Below are positions 9,041 to 17,690 of a DNA stretch of 17,854 bases, piece by piece. The DNA is from Bolinopsis microptera (Eukaryota > Ctenophora > Tentaculata > Lobata > Bolinopsidae), in NCBI RefSeq assembly GCF_026151205.1, contig NW_026971929.1, forward strand, positions 1 to 17,854. Reading direction: 5' to 3'. Positions within the stretch are counted from its first letter, which is position 1. Every line of letters begins with the position of its first letter. The position numbers and the translations under genes were made by a program. Below the pieces are notes generated by a model. That model saw only the letters and a list, made by a program, of their open reading frames with translations. It was not told where the DNA came from and did not search any database.

Positions 9041-11735
9041 CCCCCCTTTTTTTCAGAACCCTTTCCCCCCCCAATTCATGGAAAAATTTTTTTAAATATT
9101 CTCCAAACCCCCGGGATTTTCCCTCCTCCCCGGAGATTTTTGGTTTTTCCCCCCTTTAAACTTTTTACTCCCCCGGGGAAACCCCGCACAAGCCCCCTTC
9201 CCCCCGCCTTTTGTTAACGGGGCCCCCCTTTTCCCGGAACCCCTCCCCGATAAAAAAAAAGGGAAAAAATCCCAAACCCCAAATTTCCCCCCCCCCCTTC
9301 CCGGCCGGGTTAAAAGGGTTTTTCCCCCCAGAGATTTGGTTTCCCCCCACCATACTTTTTTTTCCCTTTTCCCCCAAACCCCGGGCCCTCCGGGTCCCCC
9401 CCCCACCTTGGGGGTTTTTTTTTTCCCCCCTTTTTTGGTGCCCCAAACCCCCGTTCCTCCCTCTTTTTTTGGAAAGCGGGGGGCGGCCCCCAAACCCGGG
9501 AAAACACAAACCTCCCCCTTTTCCCAGTTTACGATTTTTTAAAAAGAAAATTTTTTTTTTTCCTTGACTAATCCCCACTTTTCCCCGTGGGCCCCCCCCC
9601 AGCCCCGGGGCCCCCGAAACCCCAAACCCGGGGGCCGGGGAAAAATCCCCCCCCCTGGGGAAAAAAAAATTTAAAAACCCCTTTTGAAAAAAAAAAAAAA
9701 AAAAGGGAAATTTTTTTTGGGCCAAAAATTTGGGGTTTTTTGGGTTTTGGAAAAAAAAGGTTTGGGTTTTAAGGGGGAAAATTTAATAAAAAACCAAAAA
9801 ATTTCCCGCCCCGAAAAAGAAAAAATTTAGAAAAAAAAAAGTAAATATCGAAAAAATCCTTTTTTCCCCCAAATTTTTTTTTTTAAGAACCCTTGGGTTT
9901 CTGGAAAAAAATTTTAACCCCAACCCCAAAGGTTTTTGGGATAATTGGGGAACCCCAATTAAACCCCCATTTACCTTTTTGAAACCCAAAAATTCCCCGG
10001 GGTTGGGGAAGTGGTAAAGGCGCCAAAAAAAGGGGAAAAAAATTTCCCCCCCCCCCTCCCGGGGGGAAAAAATTTCCCCTAAAACCCCCCTTTTTTTCCC
10101 CCCCTTTTTCCCCCCTTTTTTTTCGGGCCTTTTTTTTTGGTGAGGTTTTTCATACCCAAAATCCCTCCCCCCTTTCCAAAAATTCCCCCGAAACCCCCTT
10201 TTGAAAAAAACCCCCCTTTAAAAAAAATAAAAAATTTTTTTTCCAAATGCCCCCCCAAAAGGGAAATTAAGCCCCCAAATATTTTCCTAAAAAAAACCAA
10301 AAGGTTTCCCCCAAAACCCAAAGGAAACCCATCTCCCCAAAAAAAAGCCAGAAATTGACGGAAACCCCCCCAAAAAAAATTTAAAACAGAAAAAAGGGGA
10401 AACCCAACTTTCCCCAAAGGGGGGGCCCCCGGGGGGGAGGGGGGGGTTCCCCCCAAAAAACCTTAAAAACCCCGTTTTTAAAAAGAAAGGGGAAAAAACC
10501 CAACCCTTTCCCTTTGCCTTTTTTTTTGTATTTGGCCCCTTTTGGGCCCCCCCTACCAAAAAAAATGTTTTATCCCTGTAAGGGGGGGGGCCCCCTTCCC
10601 CCCCCTTTTCCCCAAAAACAAATTTTTGTTTACCGGGAAAAATTTTCAAAATTTTGGGGGGAAAACGTAAAATTTTTCCCCCCCCGAACCCCCCTTCTTT
10701 TTTTCCCCCTTTGGAAACGTCCCAAAAATTTCCCCGCGGTTTTTTTATATTTTTGAAATAGTAAAAACCCCTTGATAAAACCCAAAACGTCCGGGAAAAA
10801 ACCCTTTGGTTATGGGAAAAAACGAAAAACCCAAAATTTCCAAATTTAAACCAAGGGCCCCCGGGGCCAAACCCCCAAATTTCGAAAAACCCCGGGGAAA
10901 ACCCCGGGTCGAAGGTTTTTAAAAAATAGGAAAACCCCAAATTTTGGGGGGCCCCCCCGGGTTTTTTTTAAAACCCTCCCCCCCCCGTTTTTTTACCTTG
11001 GGGTTTTTTAAAAGTTCCCCCCAATTTCCCCGGGAAATAAAAACCTGGGGGGGTAAAAAAAAAGTGGGGGTTTGGGTTTCCCGGGCCCCCCCCCCAGGGA
11101 GGGAAAATTTCGAATTTTTAAAAAAAAACTATTGTCCTCGTCCCCCCCCCCCCTTAAACCCTTTAAAAAACAGGGGGAAAAAAAAAAAAAAGTCCATTTA
11201 AAAAACCTTCTCTTTGGCCCCACAAATTTCTGGGATCCCCAATTTTTTGGGAGTTTTTATTTTTGGGTGGCCCCCCCCCCCCCCAAGCCAAAAGGCCCCG
11301 GGGAATTTTTTTCCCCCTTTTTACCCCAAATTTTAAAATTTTTGGGGAAAAAATTCCCCCCCTTAAATGGGGGGGCCCCCCCCCCTTTTTCCCTAAAAAT
11401 ATTTTTCGGGATATTTTTTGGAATTTTAATAAAAACCCCAAAATTTTTCCCCCAAAAGGGGAACCCGGGGGTTTTAAAAAAAAAGTGGGAACCCAGCCCA
11501 AAGGGGGGGAGTTTTTAAAGACCCCCATCCCCCCCCTTACAAAACAAAAAAAAATGGTAGTGGAAAATTTAAAGTAATTTCACCCCCTAAAATTTTAAAA
11601 AATTTTTCCCCTTTTGGGGTTGACCCCCAAACCCCCAAAAGGTCCCCCCGGAAAATCCCAAAAAATTTTTATTTCCAAAAAAAATTTTCCAAAAAAAACC
11701 GCCCCCAAAAGGGAAGGGGGTTTTTTCCCCCCAAA
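9041..11735. other. Severely run-distorted C/G-heavy stretch, no gene supported
   Basis: This stretch holds the longest open frames of the window: 186 codons (9165-9725, minus), 217 codons (10287-10940, minus) and 148 codons (11072-11518, plus). Frames of 118-133 codons lie over the same DNA on both strands. Such mutual overlap and the Gly/Pro/Phe/Lys composition show that they reflect a lack of stops in C/G-run DNA, not coding. I recognise no domain in any of them. A run of 18 A lies at 9687-9704. Confidence 0.75.
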
Positions 11736-11739
11736 AGGG

Positions 11740-12250
11740 CCCCCAGCTTTAACCCCCCAAACCCAAAGGTTTTTTAAAAAAATTTTTTTTTAGTCCCCCC
11801 TAAACTTTTTCTCCCCCCCAAAAATTTTTTTTAAATCTTTCTGTAGGGGGGGGCCAAAACCTTTTTCTCCAAACCCCTGGTTTAAAAAAAACCTCTTTGT
11901 CCCCTAAAAATTAAATCACCCAAAGTTTAAAAATCCTCGTATTCCCCCCCCCCCTAACCCTTTTTTAAATAAAATCCTCTTTTAAATCCCAGCTTACTCC
12001 AAACCCAAAGGTTTTTAAAAACCCCCCCTGTAAATTCCCCCCAAACTTACTCCCACCAAAGTTTAAAATTTTTTTTTCCCCTTGGGTTTTTAGCCCTTTC
12101 TCCCCCCCAAAGGGATAAATTTTTTAAAAAACCCCCCGGAAAAATTCCCCAGGCCTTTTCCCACCCCTGGTTTTAAAAAAATTCCCCCCTGTTAAATTCC
12201 CCCAAGCTTTTCCCCCACCAAAGGGTTAATTTTAAAAAACCCCTTGGGGG
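11740..12250 (+). repeat. Degenerate tandem array (minisatellite-like), period about 50 bp
   Basis: A recurring unit has three words in order: TGTAAATTCCCC, then AAGCTTACTCCCACC, then AAAGGTTTAAAAAC, each with variable run lengths. The anchor (AAAG or CTGG followed by T and A runs) starts at 11765, 11877, 11922, 12007, 12058, 12109, 12167 and 12220. The spacings are 112, 45, 85, 51, 51, 58 and 53, so the 112 and 85 each fit two units. Weak intermediate copies near 11820 and 11958 fill those gaps, giving about ten units. The clearest pair is 12026-12070 against 12187-12230. The regular spacing despite the distortion argues that the array is real. It may extend on both sides. A unit of 51 would be 17 codons, but no frame stays open through it. 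Confidence 0.5.
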
Positions 12251-12578
12251 GTTTTTCTCCCCGCCCCCTTTTCTTTGGGCCCCAAATCCCTAAAAATCCC
12301 CGGGGTTTTTTAAAACCCCCCCCCCTTTGGGTTTTTGTATTTTTTTTCCCCCCCCTTTGAGTTCCCCCCAACAGGCCCCCCCTTTTTTGGCCCTTCCCCC
12401 CTGGTTTTTTGAAAATTTTTCCAATTTTTCCCTTTCAAAAAACCCCGGGGGGGGGGGACATTTTTTTTTTAAAAATTCCGGGAAAAAATTTAAAAGGGGT
12501 TTTTTAAAAACTTTTTTAAGTTTTTTGGTTTTGGGGAAAAAAAAAAAAAAAAAGAAAACCTTTTTTAAAATTAAATTT
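12251..12578. other. Run-distorted stretch, no gene supported
   Basis: Two frames lie on opposite strands over the same DNA (12290-12586 minus, 98 codons; 12327-12608 plus, 93 codons). Both are run-codon strings. Nothing else is visible before the hairpin. Confidence 0.7.
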
Positions 12579-12606
12579 AAAAACATCCCATCGGGGGGAT
12601 GTTTTT
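12579..12606. terminator. Perfect 11-bp hairpin, terminator-like
   Basis: The left arm AAAAACATCCC pairs without mismatch with the right arm GGGATGTTTTT around a six-base loop (ATCGGG). Five A before the stem core and five T after it make the shape of a bidirectional intrinsic terminator, read the same from either strand. No gene ends convincingly on either side, so no host transcript can be named. With runs collapsed, the matching core shrinks to ACATC/GATGT, which is much less remarkable. The call is tentative and assumes a bacterial source, which the sequence does not prove. Confidence 0.3.
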
Positions 12607-13532
12607 AAGGCAATAAGCAAAAATGGGGGCCCCCCCCCATGTAAAAAAAATTTTAAAAACCCCCAAAACCCCCAAAACCAAAAAAGGGCTAAGGGGGGAA
12701 AAAATGGCCCAAATTTTCCCCCCTTTTTTAAAATTTCCCATTAAAAAAAAAAAAATCCCAAACGGGGGGAAAAAGAAAAAAAAGTTCCCCCCCCAATTTT
12801 TTAGAAAAATTCAAATTAAAAAAAGGGAAAAAATTTAAATCTAAAACTTTGTATCAAAACAAGCCCCCAAAAAATTTTTGTGGGGTCCAACTGGGGTTAA
12901 AAAAAACTGTTTTTGCGGAAAAACCCGTGGGTGAAAGAAAAAAAAAGAAATTAAACCCAATTTTTAAATTAACTAAATTAAACCCAAGAAAATTAAAAGG
13001 AAAAATACTTTTTGTTTTTTTTTCCCGTAAAAAAAGTTAATTTTTCTCCAAACCCCGGGTTTTTTGGAAAAACCCCCGAGGGTTTTTTCCTGGGAAAGTT
13101 TTAAAAAAAACAGTTTTTAAAAAGGGCCCAAAACCCCACTCCCCAAAAGCGAGAATTTTTTGGGGGGCCCCCCCAAAAAAAAATTTCCCCCCAAATCCCC
13201 TTAAAACCCTTTTAAATAAGGGGGGTTTTTTTTCCCCCACTGCCCAAATATCCCCTTTAAATAAAGAAACAAAAAAAAGAGGTAAAGGGGAAAAAAACCC
13301 TTTAAAAAAAAATGGGGAATTTTGGGGGAAAAAAGGAAAATTAACCGGGGCCCCCCCCAATAAAACCCGAAAAAAGACGGACCCTTTTTTTCCCAAAAAA
13401 AATTTGGGGCTTGCCCTGGAAAAATAAACGTTAAATTTTTTGTTTTTGGTGGAACCCGTTTCAAGAATTTTTGGTTTAAATTTTCCTTTTCCCAAAAAAG
13501 TTTTAAATTTTTAAGAAAAATCTAAAAGGGGA
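12607..13532. other. Run-distorted stretch, no gene supported
   Basis: Frames of 71 codons (12623-12838, plus), 63 codons (12849-13040, plus) and 152 codons (13037-13495, minus) occur. All are rich in Lys, Phe, Pro and Gly. The 12849-13040 part is less distorted than its flanks, but its peptide is not recognisable. No RNA gene or known motif is seen. Confidence 0.7.
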
Positions 13533-13581
13533 AACAAAACTTGGGAAATAAAACAAATTTAATTTGTAAATAAGTTTTGTT
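13533..13581. repeat. Nested inverted repeat
   Basis: The outer arms AACAAAACTT (13533-13542) and AAGTTTTGTT (13572-13581) are perfect complements. Between them lies an inner perfect inverted repeat, ACAAATT (13553-13559) and AATTTGT (13561-13567), around a single T. Together they make a 17-bp stem with an internal loop of 10 bases on one side and 4 on the other. With every run collapsed to one base the element becomes a perfect palindrome apart from one extra G (the GGG at 13543-13545). This suggests a longer true palindrome disturbed by run-length errors. It could be a hairpin, an operator or a transposon-type repeat; nothing nearby decides. Confidence 0.4.
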
Positions 13582-13809
13582 AAAAACCCCCCCAAAAAAA
13601 AAACCCCCAAAAAAATTTTTTATCACCCCGGGGCCCGGAAATTTGGGGCCCCCAAATAATTTTTAACCGCATCAAAAAGGGAAAATGGGAAAGGGCCCAA
13701 AAACAAAAAAAAAAACCCCCTGGGGCCCCAAAAAAAGAATTAAATGGGGCCCCCTTTCCCGGGGCCCAAACCTTTTAAAAAATTATAAAAAAAGGGTACC
13801 CCCAACAAT
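13582..13809. other. Run-distorted stretch, nothing recognised
   Basis: Runs of A, C and G with several GGGGCCC-type words are seen. There is no long open frame and no motif. Confidence 0.7.
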
Positions 13810-14195
13810 GGGGGGGGGGGGGGGGGGGGGGGGGGGTTCCCCCCCTTTTTTCAAATGAAAAAACTTTAAAAAAAAAAACCAAAAAAAATGGGGTGTGGGG
13901 CAAATTTTGTTTTAAATTTAAAGGGGGAAAAATTTTTTTAAGGAAGGGGGGGTTTTTGGGAAAAAATTGGTTTTTTGAATTTAAAAAAAATTTGGGGGGG
14001 TTTTTTTTTGGGGGTTTTTATTTTGGTTAAAAAATTTGGGGGGGTTGGGGGGGGGGGAAATTTTAAATTTTTTTTAAAAATTTGGGGGGGGGTTTTTGGG
14101 GTTTTTTTTTAAAAGGGGGGTTTTTTTTTGGGGGGTTTGGGGTTTTTGGGGGGGGGGGGGGGGTTGGGGGGGGGGGGGAAGGGGGGGGGGGTAAA
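13810..14195 (+). repeat. G/T-dominated low-complexity tract with a run of 27 G
   Basis: The tract opens with 27 consecutive G (13810-13836), the longest run in the window. From about 13890 it consists almost wholly of G, T and A runs with very few C, and further long G runs follow at 14141-14191. If real, such DNA would form G-quadruplexes on the plus strand. In this window a failure of base calling (poly-G calls) is the more likely cause. No gene is possible in the part rich in G runs. Confidence 0.5.
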
Positions 14196-14400
14196 AATTA
14201 AAAAGTTTAGTTGGGGGGATTGTTTTTTAGATAAAGAAAAAGGGTAAAATTTGGAAGGGAAATTTTAAAAAATTTAAAAAAGGTTGGGGGTTTAAAGACC
14301 CCGAAAGGGTTTTAACACGTTTAAATTTATTTTGAAAAAAGGGGGTTTTGCCCCCAAAACGTTTTTAAAAATTAAACCCCAAAATTTTTCACTCACCCCC
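14196..14400. other. Run-distorted stretch, nothing recognised
   Basis: A/T/G runs are seen, with a slightly more varied patch at 14205-14260. No open frame or motif can be supported. Confidence 0.65.
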
Positions 14401-14625
14401 CAGTTGGGGCCCAACCCCCGGGGGCCAAAAAGGGTTCCGACCCCGGGGCCCCCGGGGGGCCCCAAAAATTTGGGCCCCCGGGGAAACCCCCCAAAGTCGC
14501 CCCCGGGGGCCCCGGGCCCGGGGCTGGCCCAAATGGAAAAAAAAATTTGGGGGGGGTTTGGGGGGGGGGCCCGGGAAATAAATTAAAATTTTTTTTTGCC
14601 GGGGGCCCGGGGCCCCGGGGGGGAA
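14401..14625. repeat. Cluster of CCCGGG-type palindromes
   Basis: Blocks of CCCCGGGG and GGGCCC repeat densely, notably at 14440-14465, 14495-14525 and 14596-14625. The open frames here (14332-14586 plus, 14393-14668 minus) are Gly/Pro strings produced by these blocks. The same texture recurs at 15395-15575. With runs collapsed these become short CG and GC dinucleotide repeats, so the true sequence may be a GC-rich patch or may carry no information. Confidence 0.4.
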
Positions 14626-15084
14626 AATTTAACCAAACTGTAGTCCCCGAAAAAAAGGGAAAAACCAAAGAAAAAAATTTTTTTTAAAAAAATTTTAGGC
14701 CCCGGGGTGGAAAGCCCAAACGGGAAAGGGTTTAAACCCCCGAGGGGGGGCGGGCCCCCCTTCCCTTTTAAACCCCAAAAACTTGAGGAATTTAAAAAAA
14801 GGTTTTTCCCTTTGTGCCTTTTTGGGGAAAAACCAAATTTTTAAAAGGGGAAAAACCCTCCAAAGGGCCAAAACTTTTAATTTTTTTTTCCCAAAACCCT
14901 TTAAAAATCCCGGAAAACCCAGGGGAAACCCCTCCCCGGAAAACCCCCCCCTGGGTAAATTTTAAAACCCTTGGGAAACCCCGGGGGGGTTTAAAAAAAA
15001 TAATTCCCCCCAAAAAACCAAAAAAAGGCCCCCCATTCCCCAAAAAAAATTTTAAACCCTAAGTTTTTAAAAAAACTTTTCTTC
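14626..15084. other. Run-distorted stretch, no gene supported
   Basis: Three overlapping frames (14783-14965 plus, 14792-15043 minus, 14814-15062 plus) share the same DNA on both strands and are run-codon strings. No motif is visible. Confidence 0.7.
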
Positions 15085-15134
15085 TTTTTTGCACACTGCA
15101 AAATTTACCCTTTTTTGCTGCGTGCAAATTTTTT
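15085..15134 (+). repeat. Approximate direct repeat, two copies
   Basis: A 22-base copy at 15085-15106 and a 24-base copy at 15111-15134 share the pattern of a T run, GC, a variable centre, TGCAAA and a T run. They are separated by four bases (ACCC). A third, weaker echo containing CGCAAATTT follows near 15170. The copies lie in a less distorted patch (about 15081-15170), which makes the similarity more credible, but its function is unknown. Confidence 0.3.
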
Positions 15135-15394
15135 CACTTTTTTTTTTAAATTTTTACGTATGTTTTTTTTCGCAAATTTCCCCGGAGGAAAAAAATACCC
15201 CAAAAAATTAATAAGGGAAAAAATCCCCCCGATACTGGGAAAAAGAAAACCACGGTTTTTTTTTTAAAAGTTTACTACCCGTAAAATAAACTTTTTTTTT
15301 CAAAAATTTTGTTTTTCCCCTTTTGAAATCTTCGTAATTAAACCCCATTCATGAAATCCCCCCCCCCTGTGGCCCCCGTTTAAAAATATGGTAT
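15135..15394. other. Run-distorted stretch, nothing recognised
   Basis: Mixed T, A and C runs are seen with some varied words near 15150-15180 and 15320-15355. No frame or motif can be supported. Confidence 0.65.
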
Positions 15395-15575
15395 TTTTTG
15401 GCCCCCGGGCCCCGGGGGGGGAAAATTTTTATTGGGGCCGGGGTTTTTCCCCCCCCGGCGAATTTGCCCAAAATTTTTTTTGGGCCCGGGGCCGGGAAAA
15501 GGTTTCCCCCCGGGGGGTTTTGATTTTTTGGGCCGGGCCCAGGGGGGGCCGGGGGCCCCCCGGCGAACCACTGGG
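15395..15575. repeat. Second cluster of CCCGGG-type palindromes
   Basis: Dense GGGCCC, CCCGGG and GGCCGGG blocks occur at 15400-15420, 15484-15497 and 15529-15565, resembling 14401-14625. Overlapping Gly/Pro-rich frames on both strands (15349-15594 minus, 15388-15606 plus) follow from the base composition and are not genes. Confidence 0.4.
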
Positions 15576-16073
15576 GCCCCACCCATCCCCCCAAAAAAAA
15601 GTTTAAAATGATTTTTAAAAAAAAGGTTTAAAAATTTTGGGGTAAAAACCCCTTGATTTGGTCCCCCTCAAACCCCCTTTTTTTTGAAATAACAAAAATT
15701 AAAACTCGGAAAAAAAAAAAACAAAAAAAAGCCAAACAAAACCCTTTCCCCTTGCACTTCCAAAAAAACCAAAAGGAATTTTCCTAAACGGGGGCCCCAC
15801 ATCTAAGAGGGGGGGTTTCCCCGGCCCCCGAAATATTTTGTGAAAAAAAGGGTTTTGGGTTGGGTGGGAAAAAAAATTTTTTAAAAAGGGACTTTTTCGT
15901 TTTAAAGGAATTTTTTTTTTTTCGCCCCTTTTTTTTGTTTTTTCTAACAAATCAGTGGGGGGGTGGGCCAAAAATAGGGCCTCTGAAAAAAAAACCGGAC
16001 AGTTTTTTGAATCCCCCGAAAAAAATTTTGGAAACCCCCGACAATTACCCCCCCCAAATTGAAAACCCCCCCA
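15576..16073. other. Run-distorted stretch, no gene supported
   Basis: A 170-codon minus-strand frame (15699-16211) covers most of this stretch. Its translation is somewhat more varied than others in the window, but I recognise no family. A plus-strand frame (15860-16078) lies inside it, and several parts are pure run codons. I do not call it a gene. Confidence 0.65.
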
Positions 16074-16093
16074 TGTAAATTTACACTGGGGGG
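16067..16093. repeat. 12-bp perfect palindrome inside C-run/G-run arms
   Basis: TGTAAATTTACA (16074-16085) is a perfect palindrome. It is preceded by CCCCCC and A and followed by CT and GGGGGG, so the complementarity nearly continues over 27 bases. It has the shape of an operator or a small cruciform. A 12-bp perfect palindrome alone is expected several times by chance in a window of this size, and C and G runs are everywhere here. Confidence 0.25.
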
Positions 16094-17395
16094 CCCCCTT
16101 TTTCCCCCCCCGGGAATTCAAGGGGCCTAGTAAAAAACATAAATTGCCCCCCCCAACAATCGACCCCCCCCACAAATTAACCCCCGACAAAATTGGGAAA
16201 CCCCCCCCCACAATTTGAATGTAATTTTCACTAGGGTCCCAATTGATCGGGGTTAGGGTTTTAGCCCTTGGGTTTTTGGGGAAAGGTGGGGGGAGGGTTT
16301 TGGGTTAGCCCCAGGATCAGGGTCCCCCGGGTTTTAATTGTAAAAAATTTTATTTTCGAGGGGTTCAATTTTGGGGGGGCCAAAGTGCGGTAACCCCCTT
16401 TAAAACCCCCAAATTAAAAACGCACGAAAAAAAAACTTCAACGAACTAAACGCTTTTTTTCCTGAAAAAAAAAAACCCCAAAAGAAAACCCAAATAGGGG
16501 AAACTTTTAAAAACAGCCCCATGTTTTTTTTTTTTTTTTTTTTTGCTTTATACCACAAAAACGAAAACAAAAAAAAATGGGGCAAAAACCCAAAATCCCC
16601 GGGAGTTTTCCGGTGGTTTCCCGCCTTGGATTTTGCGACCCCCCCCCGATCAAAAAAATTTGGTCACAACCCTAGTTTATTGTTTTAAACTAAAATCCCC
16701 AAATACTTTTTTTTTTCCCAATTTCGGGTTTTTTTCAATAAAAAATCCGGGGTTTTAAACCCCTACAAAACGATTGGTCCCCCCATTAAAATGTAAAAAA
16801 CCCCTAGGCCAAGCCCGATTAAAGTTTTTTTTTTTTAATGAAAACTTAATTGTCCCCCCCCAAATTTTTCCCCCCCAAAGGAAAACCCCCGGTAAAATCC
16901 AAACCAAAAAAAAATGTGCATTTAAGTTTTTTTTAAATTTTTCCCACCTAACAAAGATTTGGTACTTTGTCCCCCAAAAAAAAAATTTTCAAAATTTTAA
17001 AAAAAATTATCAAAAAAACGGAAAAAATAAAATAATAATAAAAACGTTTTTAAACATTCAATAATGTACTCCCCGGGCCCCCAAAAACACCCAAAAAAGG
17101 AAAAAAAAAAAAAAACTGTTTATCCAAAATGATAACAAGGGGTTCCCCCCTCCCCAGGGTATTCCCCAAATTTTTTAACCAGGGCCCCAAAAAATTTAAA
17201 ACAACCCCGCCCAAATTTAATATTTTTCGAAAAAAATGGGGGAAAATATTTTCTCCCACAGTCCCATATTCCCCCCCGGGCCACTCCCGGGGGGGGAAAA
17301 ACGAAAAAGTGACGGTTTAAATAAAAAAAACAAAGAATTTTCGCCCGTTGTTTTTTTTCCCTTGGGGGGACGCAGATTTTTCCATTTTAAAATTA
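16094..17395. other. Run-distorted stretch, no gene supported
   Basis: Frames of 60-96 codons (for example 16774-17064 plus and 17050-17259 minus) are run-codon strings without motifs. A run of 21 T lies at 16524-16544 and a short AAT repeat at 17030-17040. A 7-bp inverted repeat (TAGTTTA/TAAACTA, loop of 6) lies at 16673-16692. G/T words such as TTAGGGTTTTAG occur near 16252-16264. None of these supports a gene or a known element. Confidence 0.7.
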
Positions 17396-17460
17396 AATTT
17401 AATATAAGCCCTTTTAATCAGCATAAAATAATTTGGGAAAAAATCAATCACTACGCGGGT
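17396..17460. other. Island of moderate complexity
   Basis: This AT-rich stretch has shorter runs than its flanks and may be close to true sequence. It falls inside a 91-codon plus-strand frame (17236-17511) whose remainder is run-dominated. No motif is recognised. Confidence 0.35.
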
Positions 17461-17540
17461 GCCCCCCCGTTTTTAAGTTTTGGGCCCTTAATTTTTAAAA
17501 AAAATTTTTAAAATTACTAGTTAATACTTTTAAAAAAAAA

Positions 17541-17690
17541 CGCCTCCGTGCGCCCGCCCCATTCATTGACCACAGAACAGCTTATAAAACCACATCTCCG
17601 CAAGCCAATCCCGGGGGCGCGGGTGGGGGGCCCAAGTTTTTGAAAACCAATGGTAAAACGAAAAAAGCAAAAACGACATATATTTTGAAA
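17541..17690. other. Island of near-normal complexity near the right end
   Basis: Bases 17541-17600 contain 43 runs in 60, essentially normal. The island starts in GC-rich sequence and continues into a varied patch to about 17690, interrupted by C/G runs at 17610-17632. On the minus strand it gives the more varied C-terminal half of a 78-codon frame (17563-17799), which I do not recognise. With 5264-5345 this is the best handle on the source genome. Confidence 0.5.

Noticed and set aside
8886-9095. Lys-rich repeat protein encoded by the 18-19-bp array
   Set aside because: Several frames are open here, the residues follow from AAA and GGA-type runs, and unit lengths vary in ways that would shift frame.
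9165-9725. 186-codon minus-strand frame
   Set aside because: It shares the same DNA with a 133-codon frame in another minus frame and a 118-codon plus-strand frame. All three have Gly/Pro/Phe/Lys composition and none is recognisable.
10287-10940. Longest open frame, 217 codons on the minus strand
   Set aside because: The translation is dominated by Phe, Gly, Lys and Pro from run codons, no family motif is visible, and it overlaps other frames on both strands. It is expected from loss of stop codons.
11740-12250. CRISPR array
   Set aside because: The ~50-bp periodicity comes from whole degenerate units with shared internal words. There are no constant repeats alternating with unique spacers, and no cas gene is present.
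13037-13495. 152-codon minus-strand frame
   Set aside because: It is Phe/Lys/Gly/Pro-rich, overlaps an 87-codon frame in another phase, and has no motif.
15699-16211. 170-codon minus-strand frame with a somewhat varied translation
   Set aside because: No recognisable domain, long run-codon segments, and any true frame would have been broken by run-length errors. I could not support it as a gene or as a pseudogene.
16524-16544. Run of 21 T as a reverse-strand poly(A) tail of a retroelement
   Set aside because: Long single-base runs occur throughout the window, and no element body or target-site duplication is visible beside it.
16673-16692. 7-bp inverted repeat TAGTTTA/TAAACTA with a six-base loop
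   Set aside because: Stems this short in AT-rich sequence are common by chance, and no gene context supports it.
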